A DNA stretch of 5,554 nt from the NCBI GenBank assembly GCA_021641325.1, contig JAJXPD010000144.1, positions 1 to 5,554 on the forward strand. The letters run 5' to 3'. A program made the position numbers and the translations under genes. Source of the stretch: Opitutales bacterium. Its GTDB lineage: Bacteria > Verrucomicrobiota > Verrucomicrobiia > Opitutales > Intestinicryptomonadaceae. Shown in pieces: positions 1 through 5,452 of this stretch; position 1 is the first letter of the stretch, and every line of letters starts with the position of its first letter. A model generated the notes under the pieces. It had not been told where the DNA came from. It made no database searches and saw only the letters and a list, made by a program, of their open reading frames with translations.

Positions 1-880
1 ACCACATGCCCTCCACGACGTGCGAGTATGTGAGCGTAGTTTTGAAGGGGTGCGGTTCGGCGGTCATGACGTTCACGTTGCCCGCGGTGGCGAGCTTTAC
101 GATGCAGTCGCCTACTTCTACCGCACCCGCGCCGTAGTCTTCCACGGCGGAATCGCTCGTGCCGCAGACTACGAGAGCGCCCTCGGGAAGCCCCGTGTCG
201 GCTGCCGCCTTTGCGCCGACGCGCCCGACGGCGTCGGTGGGCTTGACGAGCTTCGGCAGGGCGTCGAAATCAAGCCCCGAAAGCTCCACAAGCTCCCTGC
301 TCCACGACATGGTTTTCATGTCGAAAAACAGCGTGCCCTGCGCCTCGATGTAGTCGCTTACGGCGACTCCCGTGAGCAGGTAGCGAACGTAGTCTTTCAC
401 GAAGAGCACGCGCTTTGTCTTTTTTAGAATTTCAGGCTCGTTGTTTTTAAGCCACATCATTTGCGGCAACGTCCACGTCGGGCTGGGCGACTGGTATGCG
501 GTTTTAAAAATCGTCTCGCCGTACTTTTCGCGCAACAGGGCGCACTCGGCGACGCTGCGCTGGTCGGTCCACATGATTGTCTTGCGGATTGGCTTGTAGC
601 CGGCGTCCATGAGAACCGCGTTGTGGGTCGAGCCGTCGAACGCGAGCGCGCGCACTTTCGACAAATCGACACCCTTCGCCGCAACCGCGCGGATTGCCCC
701 GCGCATCGCCGCATACCAATCGTCGGGGTTCTGCTCCGACCAGCCCGCATGCGCGTACTCGGTTGCGTATTCGACCGACGCGTCGCCCAGCAAACGCCCG
801 TCCGCCGCCGACAACGCCGAGACCTTGCAGCCTCCCGTGCCGAAATCGACGCCGAGCAAGATGTCGCGAACTCCGTCCAT
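1..880 (-). CDS. FGGY-family carbohydrate kinase, 3' end beyond the window
   Basis: This gene encodes an ATP-dependent sugar kinase of the FGGY family (xylulokinase, rhamnulokinase and fuculokinase relatives), a cytoplasmic enzyme that normally phosphorylates a ketose or polyol. Translating from the ATG at 880 gives 293 residues before the window ends; the family is usually about 480-520, so the C-terminal lobe is missing here. Visible hallmarks are the N-terminal phosphate-binding loop GVDFGTGGCK (residues 10-19, Asp12), AFDGSTHNAVLMD (80-92), the WTDQR sugar-contact motif (104-108), FVKDYVRYLLTG (160-171), and CGTSDSAVEDYGAGA (239-253), in which Asp243 is the likely catalytic base. The start overlaps the iolB stop by one base (TAATG), so translation is probably coupled; only a weak GGAAAA precedes it. 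It is the fourth gene of the operon. The family is secure, but the substrate cannot be read from sequence. The FucI-like isomerase in the same operon makes a ketose substrate plausible. Confidence 0.93.
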   Translation of the reverse strand, partial: MDGVRDILLGVDFGTGGCKVSALSAADGRLLGDASVEYATEYAHAGWSEQNPDDWYAAMRGAIRAVAAKGVDLSKVRALAFDGSTHNAVLMDAGYKPIRKTIMWTDQRSVAECALLREKYGETIFKTAYQSPSPTWTLPQMMWLKNNEPEILKKTKRVLFVKDYVRYLLTGVAVSDYIEAQGTLFFDMKTMSWSRELVELSGLDFDALPKLVKPTDAVGRVGAKAAADTGLPEGALVVCGTSDSAVEDYGAGAVEVGDCIVKLATAGNVNVMTAEPHPFKTTLTYSHVVEGMW

Positions 881-1686
881 TATTTTCCGACAACCCATTT
901 GTGCTCGGGGTCGAGCGACGAAATCAAACCGCGGTTGTTTTTGCCCGCCATCGTCCAAAGGTAGTACATGGAGTACCCAGGCGCGCCGCACAGCGGGTGG
1001 AATCCCTCCGCGATTGCGACGGTGTCGTAGTTCTTGACGGTGTAGGTTTCGTCGATTCGCCCGTCGGGCGTGTAAATCTTCTGGATTCCGAAGCCCTGCG
1101 CGGGATCGAACATGTAGAAGTAGGTTTCCTCCATGTCGATTTCGTCGGGCGGATTGTCGATGTCGTGGCGGTGCGGCGGATAGCCCGACCAGTTGCCCGA
1201 CGGTATCATGCCCTCGCCGATATAGAAGTGCTCCGACTCGAATTTTTCGTCCAAAATGACGGTCGCGCGGCGCGTGAAGTTTTCGCGGCCAAGCTCGAAC
1301 GAGCGCGTCATGTCGGGCGTGATGAGAGTAGGCTTTGCGGTGTCGCGCGAGGCGGGAGACGCGTTGTAGGCAATCTCAATGTCGGTTGTCGCGGTAAGCT
1401 CGTACTTCGTGTTGCGCGGCAGGTAGAGCGTGTGCGGCGCGCCGTCGAAGGGATTTTTGCGTCCGCCGACCTCCGCGAATTCGAAGCCGTCGCCCTTCGC
1501 CGAGCACTTGCCGCCGAGCACCACCAGCGCGACTTCAAAGCCGCCCGTGTCGCCCCTGTACGATGTTCCCGCCGCGAGCTTTATCAGCCCGAACGACGTG
1601 AGGTTCATGCCGTATTCGCCTACGTCAAAGATTTTATTGTAGCCCTGTTTGGGCGCAAGATTGATAAGGTATTTTCCCTTGCTCAT
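880..1686 (-). CDS. iolB: IolB-type 5-deoxy-glucuronate isomerase
   Basis: The protein is a bicupin of the KduI/IolB family. Known IolB enzymes convert 5-deoxy-D-glucuronate to 5-dehydro-2-deoxy-D-gluconate in myo-inositol catabolism, in the cytoplasm, using a bound metal. The 268 residues match the usual IolB length of about 270. The C-terminal cupin carries the IolB signature SGNWSGYPPHRHD (163-175), METYFY-like DMEETYFY (184-191), PAQGFGIQKIYTPDGRIDETYTV (195-217), EGFHPLCGAPGY (227-238) and the ending DPEHKWVV. His172, His174, Glu187 and His230 are the expected metal ligands. These blocks are much closer to IolB than to KduI. No Shine-Dalgarno is visible; an A/T-rich stretch precedes the ATG. 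It starts 29 bp after the isomerase gene and overlaps the FGGY kinase start by one base. No other iol gene is certain in the window, so the reaction is known from the family while its pathway here is inferred. Confidence 0.92.
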   Translation of the reverse strand: MSKGKYLINLAPKQGYNKIFDVGEYGMNLTSFGLIKLAAGTSYRGDTGGFEVALVVLGGKCSAKGDGFEFAEVGGRKNPFDGAPHTLYLPRNTKYELTATTDIEIAYNASPASRDTAKPTLITPDMTRSFELGRENFTRRATVILDEKFESEHFYIGEGMIPSGNWSGYPPHRHDIDNPPDEIDMEETYFYMFDPAQGFGIQKIYTPDGRIDETYTVKNYDTVAIAEGFHPLCGAPGYSMYYLWTMAGKNNRGLISSLDPEHKWVVGK

Positions 1687-1715
1687 AATGTATTTTTAGT
1701 TTAAATTAACCGAAT

Positions 1716-3074
1716 TTATTGAACAAGAACGGGCTCGATGTCCATTATGCGGCAGTATTCCAGAAGCTCCTTGGAGATGTCGCCGTACGCCATCGAGAAG
1801 TGGTGCTCGAAGCCCTGATTGAACACGACGTCGCGGATTTTTTCGCAACCCGCGTCGAATTTGACTTTGAGCGGATTTCCGCGCACAAACAGGTCGGTAT
1901 CAAGCCCCGTGCCCGTTGCGATGAACATTCTGAAACGGCTGCCGTCGCGCGTTTCGCCCAGACGCGCAAGCGTTATGCGCCCCGCTTTGAGCGGGAACTC
2001 GTGCGTGACGCCGCACTTTACGACGGTAGAGCTGTTTGTGAGTTTGCTCTTGAAGCCCTCCTTGCGCAGAGAGCACGGAGCCGCGCCGCAGTGCCAGAGA
2101 ACGGCGTGGTCGCCCTCGCAGACAATCATGTCGCAGAAGAACGGGTCCTGCCCCGAAAGCTCCTTTTCCAAGCGCAGCATGACGGCGGCGTAGACGTCGC
2201 CCTCGCAGACGGTGAGAAGCCCGTGGTTGTTGAGGTGTCCGATTGTCGAGCATGCGGTGATTCCGTAGAGGTCTTCCGAAATGACTTCGGGCCAGCAGCG
2301 GAGCGTGAAATTGTCCACAAGGAATTTTTCCTTCATTTCGGCAATGGCGGCAAAAAGCGCGGCGGACTTGCGGACGTCGCCAGCCGACGCGGTCGGCGCG
2401 CAGCAAGTGTCCGACTCTATTATTTTCAGAGCCTCAACCACGCGCTCTTCGGGCATGTTCTTTGCGGCGTTTACGACTTCGAGCATGGTGATGTATTTCA
2501 CTTCCGGCCCGATTTTGTCGCGCAAAAGCATTTCCGAACAGCACGACGTGTAGAAGCCGGGGACGCGCCCGCCGATTACCCCGATTCGCATTTTGGAAAC
2601 AGTGTCGGCCGCGCGCGCAATCCTTACCGCGCGTTCCAATCCCTTTTGCGCCTCGGCCGAGTCTATCGCGCCGTGGACGTGGAAATACGGAACGTGGAAA
2701 CGCCAGAGGAAGTGCGCGTTCATGTTTGTCGCGCAGAACGAATTTGCCTGCAAGCGTCCGCCCGCGGGGTCGGGTTCGGGTATAGACCAGAGGATTACGG
2801 GCGTTTTCAGATTTTTCGCAAAGCGCGGAACAATCACGCCGAGCGCAAACGTGGCGTAAAACGCTACAATGATGTCGGGACGCTCCCTTTCGAAAATTTC
2901 GTATTCGCGCATCGCCTTCGGCTCGACGTCTATCATAGCCTCTCCGCCGACGACTTCGACATCGGGAATGGCTTGGAGCATTTCGCGAGCCTTTGCGCGC
3001 TGCGCTTCCATTACGTCGTTTGTCCAGTTCGCCTTCGTGAGGGGAAGAAACCCTATTTTAAACTTCTTTTTCAT
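1716..3074 (-). CDS. L-fucose/L-arabinose isomerase superfamily protein
   Basis: This is a 452-residue member of the FucI/AraA-like superfamily, whose enzymes interconvert aldoses and ketoses with a divalent metal. It is shorter than E. coli FucI (about 590) or AraA (500), as is usual for the broad 'fucose isomerase-like' group. An N-terminal Rossmann-like part starts MKKKFKIGFLPLTKANW; a second block begins RIGVIGGRVPGFYTSC (163-178). The catalytic-domain signatures are CWPEV (260-264), CEGDVYAAVMLRLEKEL (290-306), a CDMIVCEGDHAVLWHCGAAP segment (314-333) and a C-terminal GFEHHFSMAYGDISKELLEYC (421-441). Glu291, Asp315 and His424/His425 are the likeliest metal or catalytic residues, judged by position only. 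The protein has 15 cysteines, including two CC pairs (178-179, 224-225). The start is supported by AGGAG seven bases upstream. It lies 18 bp after the PfkB gene and 29 bp before iolB. Superfamily is confident; substrate unknown. Confidence 0.88.
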   Translation of the reverse strand: MKKKFKIGFLPLTKANWTNDVMEAQRAKAREMLQAIPDVEVVGGEAMIDVEPKAMREYEIFERERPDIIVAFYATFALGVIVPRFAKNLKTPVILWSIPEPDPAGGRLQANSFCATNMNAHFLWRFHVPYFHVHGAIDSAEAQKGLERAVRIARAADTVSKMRIGVIGGRVPGFYTSCCSEMLLRDKIGPEVKYITMLEVVNAAKNMPEERVVEALKIIESDTCCAPTASAGDVRKSAALFAAIAEMKEKFLVDNFTLRCWPEVISEDLYGITACSTIGHLNNHGLLTVCEGDVYAAVMLRLEKELSGQDPFFCDMIVCEGDHAVLWHCGAAPCSLRKEGFKSKLTNSSTVVKCGVTHEFPLKAGRITLARLGETRDGSRFRMFIATGTGLDTDLFVRGNPLKVKFDAGCEKIRDVVFNQGFEHHFSMAYGDISKELLEYCRIMDIEPVLVQ

Positions 3075-3081
3075 AATTACG

Positions 3082-3086
3082 CTCCT
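3082..3086 (-). promoter_or_regulatory. Shine-Dalgarno site of the isomerase gene
   Basis: On the minus strand AGGAG lies seven bases before the ATG at 3074, inside the 18-bp gap after the PfkB stop codon. It is the only strong Shine-Dalgarno sequence among the five genes and fixes the isomerase start. Confidence 0.75.
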
Positions 3087-3092
3087 GTTTTG

Positions 3093-3998
3093 TTATTTGT
3101 TGTTTTCCAAAAATTCGTCAACCTGCGCCCTCGTGGGGATTCCCGCCCTGCCGCCGAGTTTCAGGCATTTGAGGCTCGACACCGCCGCGCCGAACCGCTG
3201 GCACTCGTACAAATCGCGCGTTTCGAGGTAGCGCACGGCGAAGCCCGTGTGGAAGACGTCGCCGCAACCCGTGGTATCGACGGGCTTGATGTGGTTGAAC
3301 GTTGGGCACTTTATGAACCCGCCGTCCGCGTAGACCATCGAGCCTTCCGCGCCCATCGTGCAACCCACGACTTTCGCCCCGTATTCGGCGAGGACTTTGA
3401 GGGCGTCCTCCAAATTTTCGCGCTTTGTCCAGCCACGCGCAAACGCCTCGGAGGCTATCAAAATGTCGGCGTACGGAAGAAGCTCGGCGACGCCGTCGCG
3501 CATTGTGCCCGCGTCGAAATTCACAAGCACGCCGCACTCCCGCGCTTTCTTTGCGGCGGCAAGCGCGCCGACGGGGTTGTGCCCGTCTATGTGCAGAATC
3601 TTCGCCTTTGCGACGAGGTCGAGCGAAACGTCGGACGCTTCCAATTCGGGGGCGTCGCCGCGCTCCCACGCAACGCTGCGCTTGCCCGTGGGCTGGTCAA
3701 TCCAGCAGTAGGCGACGGCGGAGGTTTTGCCGCATCGGACGACCATCGCCTCTGTGGAGACTTTTTCCGACTCGAAGTCGGATAGAATGCGTTTTCCCGC
3801 GTCGTCGTCGCCGACAACCCCGATGAAGCCCGCGCTCATGCCCAAACGCGCGGCGGCGACCGTCGAGGTTGCGGCGGGGCCTCCGCCCTGAATTGTGTGG
3901 GTTATGATTTTCACCTTCGAGTCGAAGGGGATTTCTGGCAGGAGGGAAAGGTCGTCGTTGCTGCAAAAGCCGAGTCCCACAAAGTCGCATTGTTTCAT
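3093..3998 (-). CDS. PfkB/ribokinase-family sugar kinase, YihV-like
   Basis: This gene encodes a 301-residue ATP-dependent kinase of the PfkB (ribokinase) family. Family marks are GGGPAATSTVAAARLG (38-53), FIGVVGDDDAGKRIL (58-72), IDGHN (137-141), NFDAGTMRDGV (160-170) and the nucleotide/anion-hole motif DTTGCGDVFHTGF (241-253), in which Asp247 is the catalytic base. The two end blocks, including LKCLKLGGRAGIP (277-289), closely resemble E. coli YihV (6-deoxy-6-sulfofructose kinase) as I remember it, so automatic pipelines may call it sulfofructose kinase. The Arg that binds the sulfonate in YihV appears replaced near GHN, so I do not assign that substrate. An IolC-like role (5-dehydro-2-deoxygluconate kinase), suggested by iolB, is equally unproven. 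The frame stays open upstream to 4103, but family alignment, the predicted promoter at 4049-4077 and the leader favour the ATG at 3998. First gene of the operon. Confidence 0.92.
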   Translation of the reverse strand: MKQCDFVGLGFCSNDDLSLLPEIPFDSKVKIITHTIQGGGPAATSTVAAARLGMSAGFIGVVGDDDAGKRILSDFESEKVSTEAMVVRCGKTSAVAYCWIDQPTGKRSVAWERGDAPELEASDVSLDLVAKAKILHIDGHNPVGALAAAKKARECGVLVNFDAGTMRDGVAELLPYADILIASEAFARGWTKRENLEDALKVLAEYGAKVVGCTMGAEGSMVYADGGFIKCPTFNHIKPVDTTGCGDVFHTGFAVRYLETRDLYECQRFGAAVSSLKCLKLGGRAGIPTRAQVDEFLENNK

Positions 3999-4048
3999 AA
4001 TTATCGCCGTGTTTGAATGTTGTGCCGAAGCGTTTTCGGGACGCCCGC

Positions 4049-4077
4049 ATCTTAGGCTAAAAACCGGTTTTCCGCAA
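4049..4077 (-). promoter_or_regulatory. Candidate sigma70-type promoter of the sugar operon
   Basis: On the minus strand TTGCGG (4077-4072) and TAAGAT (4054-4049) are separated by exactly 17 bp. They match the TTGACA and TATAAT consensus at three and four of six positions. Transcription would begin near 4042, giving a leader of about 44 nt before the kinase ATG at 3998. The hexamers are moderate; the ideal spacing and the palindrome filling the spacer raise confidence. Confidence 0.55.
4060..4071. promoter_or_regulatory. Candidate LacI-family operator at the operon promoter
   Basis: AAAACCGGTTTT is a perfect 12-bp palindrome with a central CpG, the symmetry typical of LacI-family operators, in which the hinge helices insert at the centre. 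It lies within the -35/-10 spacer, directly next to the -35 element, so a bound repressor would block RNA polymerase. A one-mismatch copy of its 10-bp core lies at the repressor gene's own promoter. The likely ligand is the LacI-type protein encoded just upstream; that pairing is inferred. Confidence 0.6.
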
Positions 4078-4193
4078 TCCATATTTGTGGTATGCCCGCG
4101 CAAAAGTGGTATTTCCGCCGACGGCGTTCGCCCCCGTCAACAGAAACCGAATATTTCGAAAGCCCCGCGGACTTCAACCAAAATTTAGAACGT

Positions 4194-4216
4194 TTTTACT
4201 GTACAGTTGAGTAAAA
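4194..4216. repeat. Inverted repeat with nested TGTACA palindrome
   Basis: TTTTACT (4194-4200) and AGTAAAA (4210-4216) are perfect 7-bp inverted arms separated by nine bases. A second perfect palindrome, ACTGTACAGT (4198-4207), overlaps the left arm. The element sits about 120 bp upstream of the candidate operon -35 and just downstream of the repressor gene. It may be a binding site for another regulator; it is unlike the AAACCGGTTT palindrome. It could also be chance. Confidence 0.35.
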
Positions 4217-4231
4217 CCCGTCCCGCAACGC

Positions 4232-4272
4232 AAAAAGCCGCTATGCATTGCACCGAGCCTCCCGCTCGGCGC
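4232..4272 (-). terminator. Possible intrinsic terminator of the repressor gene
   Basis: On the minus strand, 25 bases after the repressor stop codon, a GC-rich 9-bp stem forms between 4272-4264 and 4258-4250 with one G-U pair and a five-base loop. A run of five T follows, but only after 13 bases (4236-4232), which is farther than in standard intrinsic terminators. The hairpin is clear and its role as a terminator is tentative. Confidence 0.4.
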
Positions 4273-4297
4273 GGCGCGCGTGCCGCGGAAGCGCGCG

Positions 4298-5347
4298 CTA
4301 CATCTTCTGCTCCAAGTCAGACGAAGAGCCTATCCACGTCGGCGGGACGAGCGTCAGGAGATTTGACGCCTCGCCGCCGCGCGCGGGATTGCGGTTTAGC
4401 ATGTCGCAAAGACGCCTGAGGGCGACGCGCCCGACGAGGTCGTTGTTCTGTTCCATGCCCGTCCATTCTGGAACGTAGCCGCGCCGCTCCAGCTGGATAA
4501 GCGGTATGCACCCGCCGTTTCTGGGCTTGTCGGCGATAATTTCCCGGGTGGAGTCGAGCAGGTACAAAACGACGTCGGGCTTGCGCTTGTCGAGCCACGA
4601 ATAGAGTTTGTCTACATAGCCCGAAAGCGTGTCGGAATATGTGAACGGCGCGATTCTGTCGGTCGCGGGCAGGTCGAACTGCGCGCGCAGAAAGCCGCCG
4701 ACAAACCGCCCGCCGACGATTTCGTCGATGTGCTTTTCTATCACGAGCGCGGGGCGTTTGTAGCCGAGTTCCACCGCCTTTTTTGTCGCCCCGTAGGCGA
4801 CGGCATACTGGTCGGCGGAAACCATTTCGAGGGTCGGATTGAATGTCTGAATGCCGACGGAAATGAAATAGAAGTCGCGCCAAACAGACTCGTACTCGGC
4901 GGGAAAAACGTTGTCGGCGGAGTGCCCGATTATCACGCCGCCGCGTATGCCGCGCGAACGGAAAGTCTTTGCGAGAATTTCGGCATTCAGGCGCGGGTCG
5001 TGAAGCCAAAATTCGTTTATGCTGTACCCAAGACGCTTTGCCTCCTCCTTGATTCCGACGTAGTACTTGGGAAGCGTCGGGTGGTTGGTGAGGGCATACT
5101 CGTCAATGTTGCCGTTGATGAGGGCAACAGACTCGGCAAACGCGCCGAAGGCGTTCTTCTTCATGCTCGACATCATCGAGGAAACAAGCTCATTGCGGAT
5201 ATAACCCATGGAACGCGCCGCTTTCGCGACCCTGTCGCGCGTACGCTTGGATACCATGGGCGAATCCTTCAAAGCCAGCGAAACCGCGCTCTTGGATATC
5301 TTCAACTTCTTAGCAATGTCCGCAAGTGTCGTCTTTTTACTTTCCAT
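4298..5347 (-). CDS. LacI/GalR-family transcriptional regulator
   Basis: The protein is a 349-residue DNA-binding repressor with a sugar-binding periplasmic-protein-like effector domain. The N-terminal helix-turn-helix is plain: TLADIAKKLKISKSAVSLAL (7-26), followed by VSKRTRDRVAKAARSMGYIRN (32-52) and a hinge LVSSMMSSMKK (54-64). At the position where a Leu usually wedges into the operator centre there appears to be Met58. The effector domain includes GIKEEAKRLGYSINEFWL (98-115), RGIRGGVIIGH (132-142), a VSADQYAVAYGATKKAVELGYKRPA-type block from 176 to 200, and EWTGMEQNNDLVGRVALRRL near 294-313. I chose the ATG at 5347, because it puts the HTH at the usual distance from the N terminus; a GTG at 5368 in the same frame would add seven residues. 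The gene lies upstream of and in line with the four-gene operon, and matching palindromes at both promoters suggest it represses both. Effector unknown. Confidence 0.93.
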   Translation of the reverse strand: MESKKTTLADIAKKLKISKSAVSLALKDSPMVSKRTRDRVAKAARSMGYIRNELVSSMMSSMKKNAFGAFAESVALINGNIDEYALTNHPTLPKYYVGIKEEAKRLGYSINEFWLHDPRLNAEILAKTFRSRGIRGGVIIGHSADNVFPAEYESVWRDFYFISVGIQTFNPTLEMVSADQYAVAYGATKKAVELGYKRPALVIEKHIDEIVGGRFVGGFLRAQFDLPATDRIAPFTYSDTLSGYVDKLYSWLDKRKPDVVLYLLDSTREIIADKPRNGGCIPLIQLERRGYVPEWTGMEQNNDLVGRVALRRLCDMLNRNPARGGEASNLLTLVPPTWIGSSSDLEQKM

Positions 5348-5390
5348 ACACACCGAAAACTCAAACACCCCACATAGATAATTGCAACCC

Positions 5391-5405
5391 TATATAAACC
5401 AGTTT
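5391..5405 (-). promoter_or_regulatory. Candidate promoter -10 and operator of the repressor gene
   Basis: On the minus strand AAACTGGTTT (5405-5396) runs into TATATA (5396-5391), a plausible -10 hexamer; start of transcription would be near 5384, about 37 nt before the ATG at 5347. The 10-mer differs by one base from the AAACCGGTTT core at the operon promoter and occupies the same place relative to the -10. No convincing -35 is visible; the expected position falls in the T-rich tail of the upstream terminator. Autoregulation is inferred. Confidence 0.45.
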
Positions 5406-5411
5406 GCACGG

Positions 5412-5452
5412 AAAAAATAAAAAACGGAAACCCCAAAATCTTGGAATCTCCG
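5412..5452 (-). terminator. Intrinsic (Rho-independent) terminator of an upstream gene
   Basis: On the minus strand a 12-bp stem (5452-5441 with 5436-5425) closes a four-base loop GATT. Three pairs are G-U wobbles and the base of the stem is CGG/CCG. It is followed at once by TTTTTTATTTTTT (5424-5412). This is a textbook arrangement for ending a minus-strand transcript entering from the right, and it insulates the repressor gene from upstream transcription. Confidence 0.75.

Larger units (their letters stand above)
3999..4297 (-). other. Intergenic control region between repressor gene and operon
   Basis: This 299-bp stretch has no gene I can support. Reading on the minus strand it holds, in order, a possible terminator of the repressor gene, an inverted repeat around TGTACA, about 110 bp without a clear signal, the candidate operon promoter with its palindrome, and a leader of about 44 nt before the kinase start. 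A short inverted repeat in that leader (CCGAA and TTCGG separated by five bases, at 4025-4039) could form a small hairpin. Confidence 0.7.

Noticed and set aside
880..1686. KduI (5-keto-4-deoxyuronate isomerase) instead of IolB
   Set aside because: The family is shared, but the SGNWSGYPPHRHD, PAQGFGIQKIYT and EGFHPLCGAPGY blocks and the ending EHKWVV follow IolB, not KduI.
694..1704. Plus-strand open frame of 336 codons opposite iolB
   Set aside because: It is again in exact codon register opposite iolB, with low-complexity Arg/Ala-rich translation and no family signature. It is a shadow of the minus-strand gene.
1719..3785. Plus-strand open frame of 688 codons, antisense to the isomerase and the PfkB kinase
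   Set aside because: It lies in exact codon register opposite both real genes. Antisense stops there would require TTA, CTA or TCA sense codons, which this GC-rich gene set avoids. The translation is rich in Arg, Ala and His without recognisable domains, while the minus-strand proteins are clear family members.
3093..3998. Sulfofructose kinase, implying a sulfoquinovose degradation cluster
   Set aside because: The resemblance to YihV is real, but the sulfonate-contact Arg seems absent and no sulfoquinovosidase, sulfo-sugar aldolase or sulfonate exporter is in the window. Kept only as an open alternative.
3999..4103. Upstream extension of the PfkB kinase to a start at 4103
   Set aside because: The extra 35 residues do not resemble PfkB N termini, cover the predicted promoter and palindrome, and precede the normal first beta strand (MKQCDFVGLGF).
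4154..4161. TTTCGAAA palindrome as another repressor site
   Set aside because: It is only eight bases, has a different core from the AAACCGGTTT sites and no promoter-like hexamers around it; chance is the simpler explanation.
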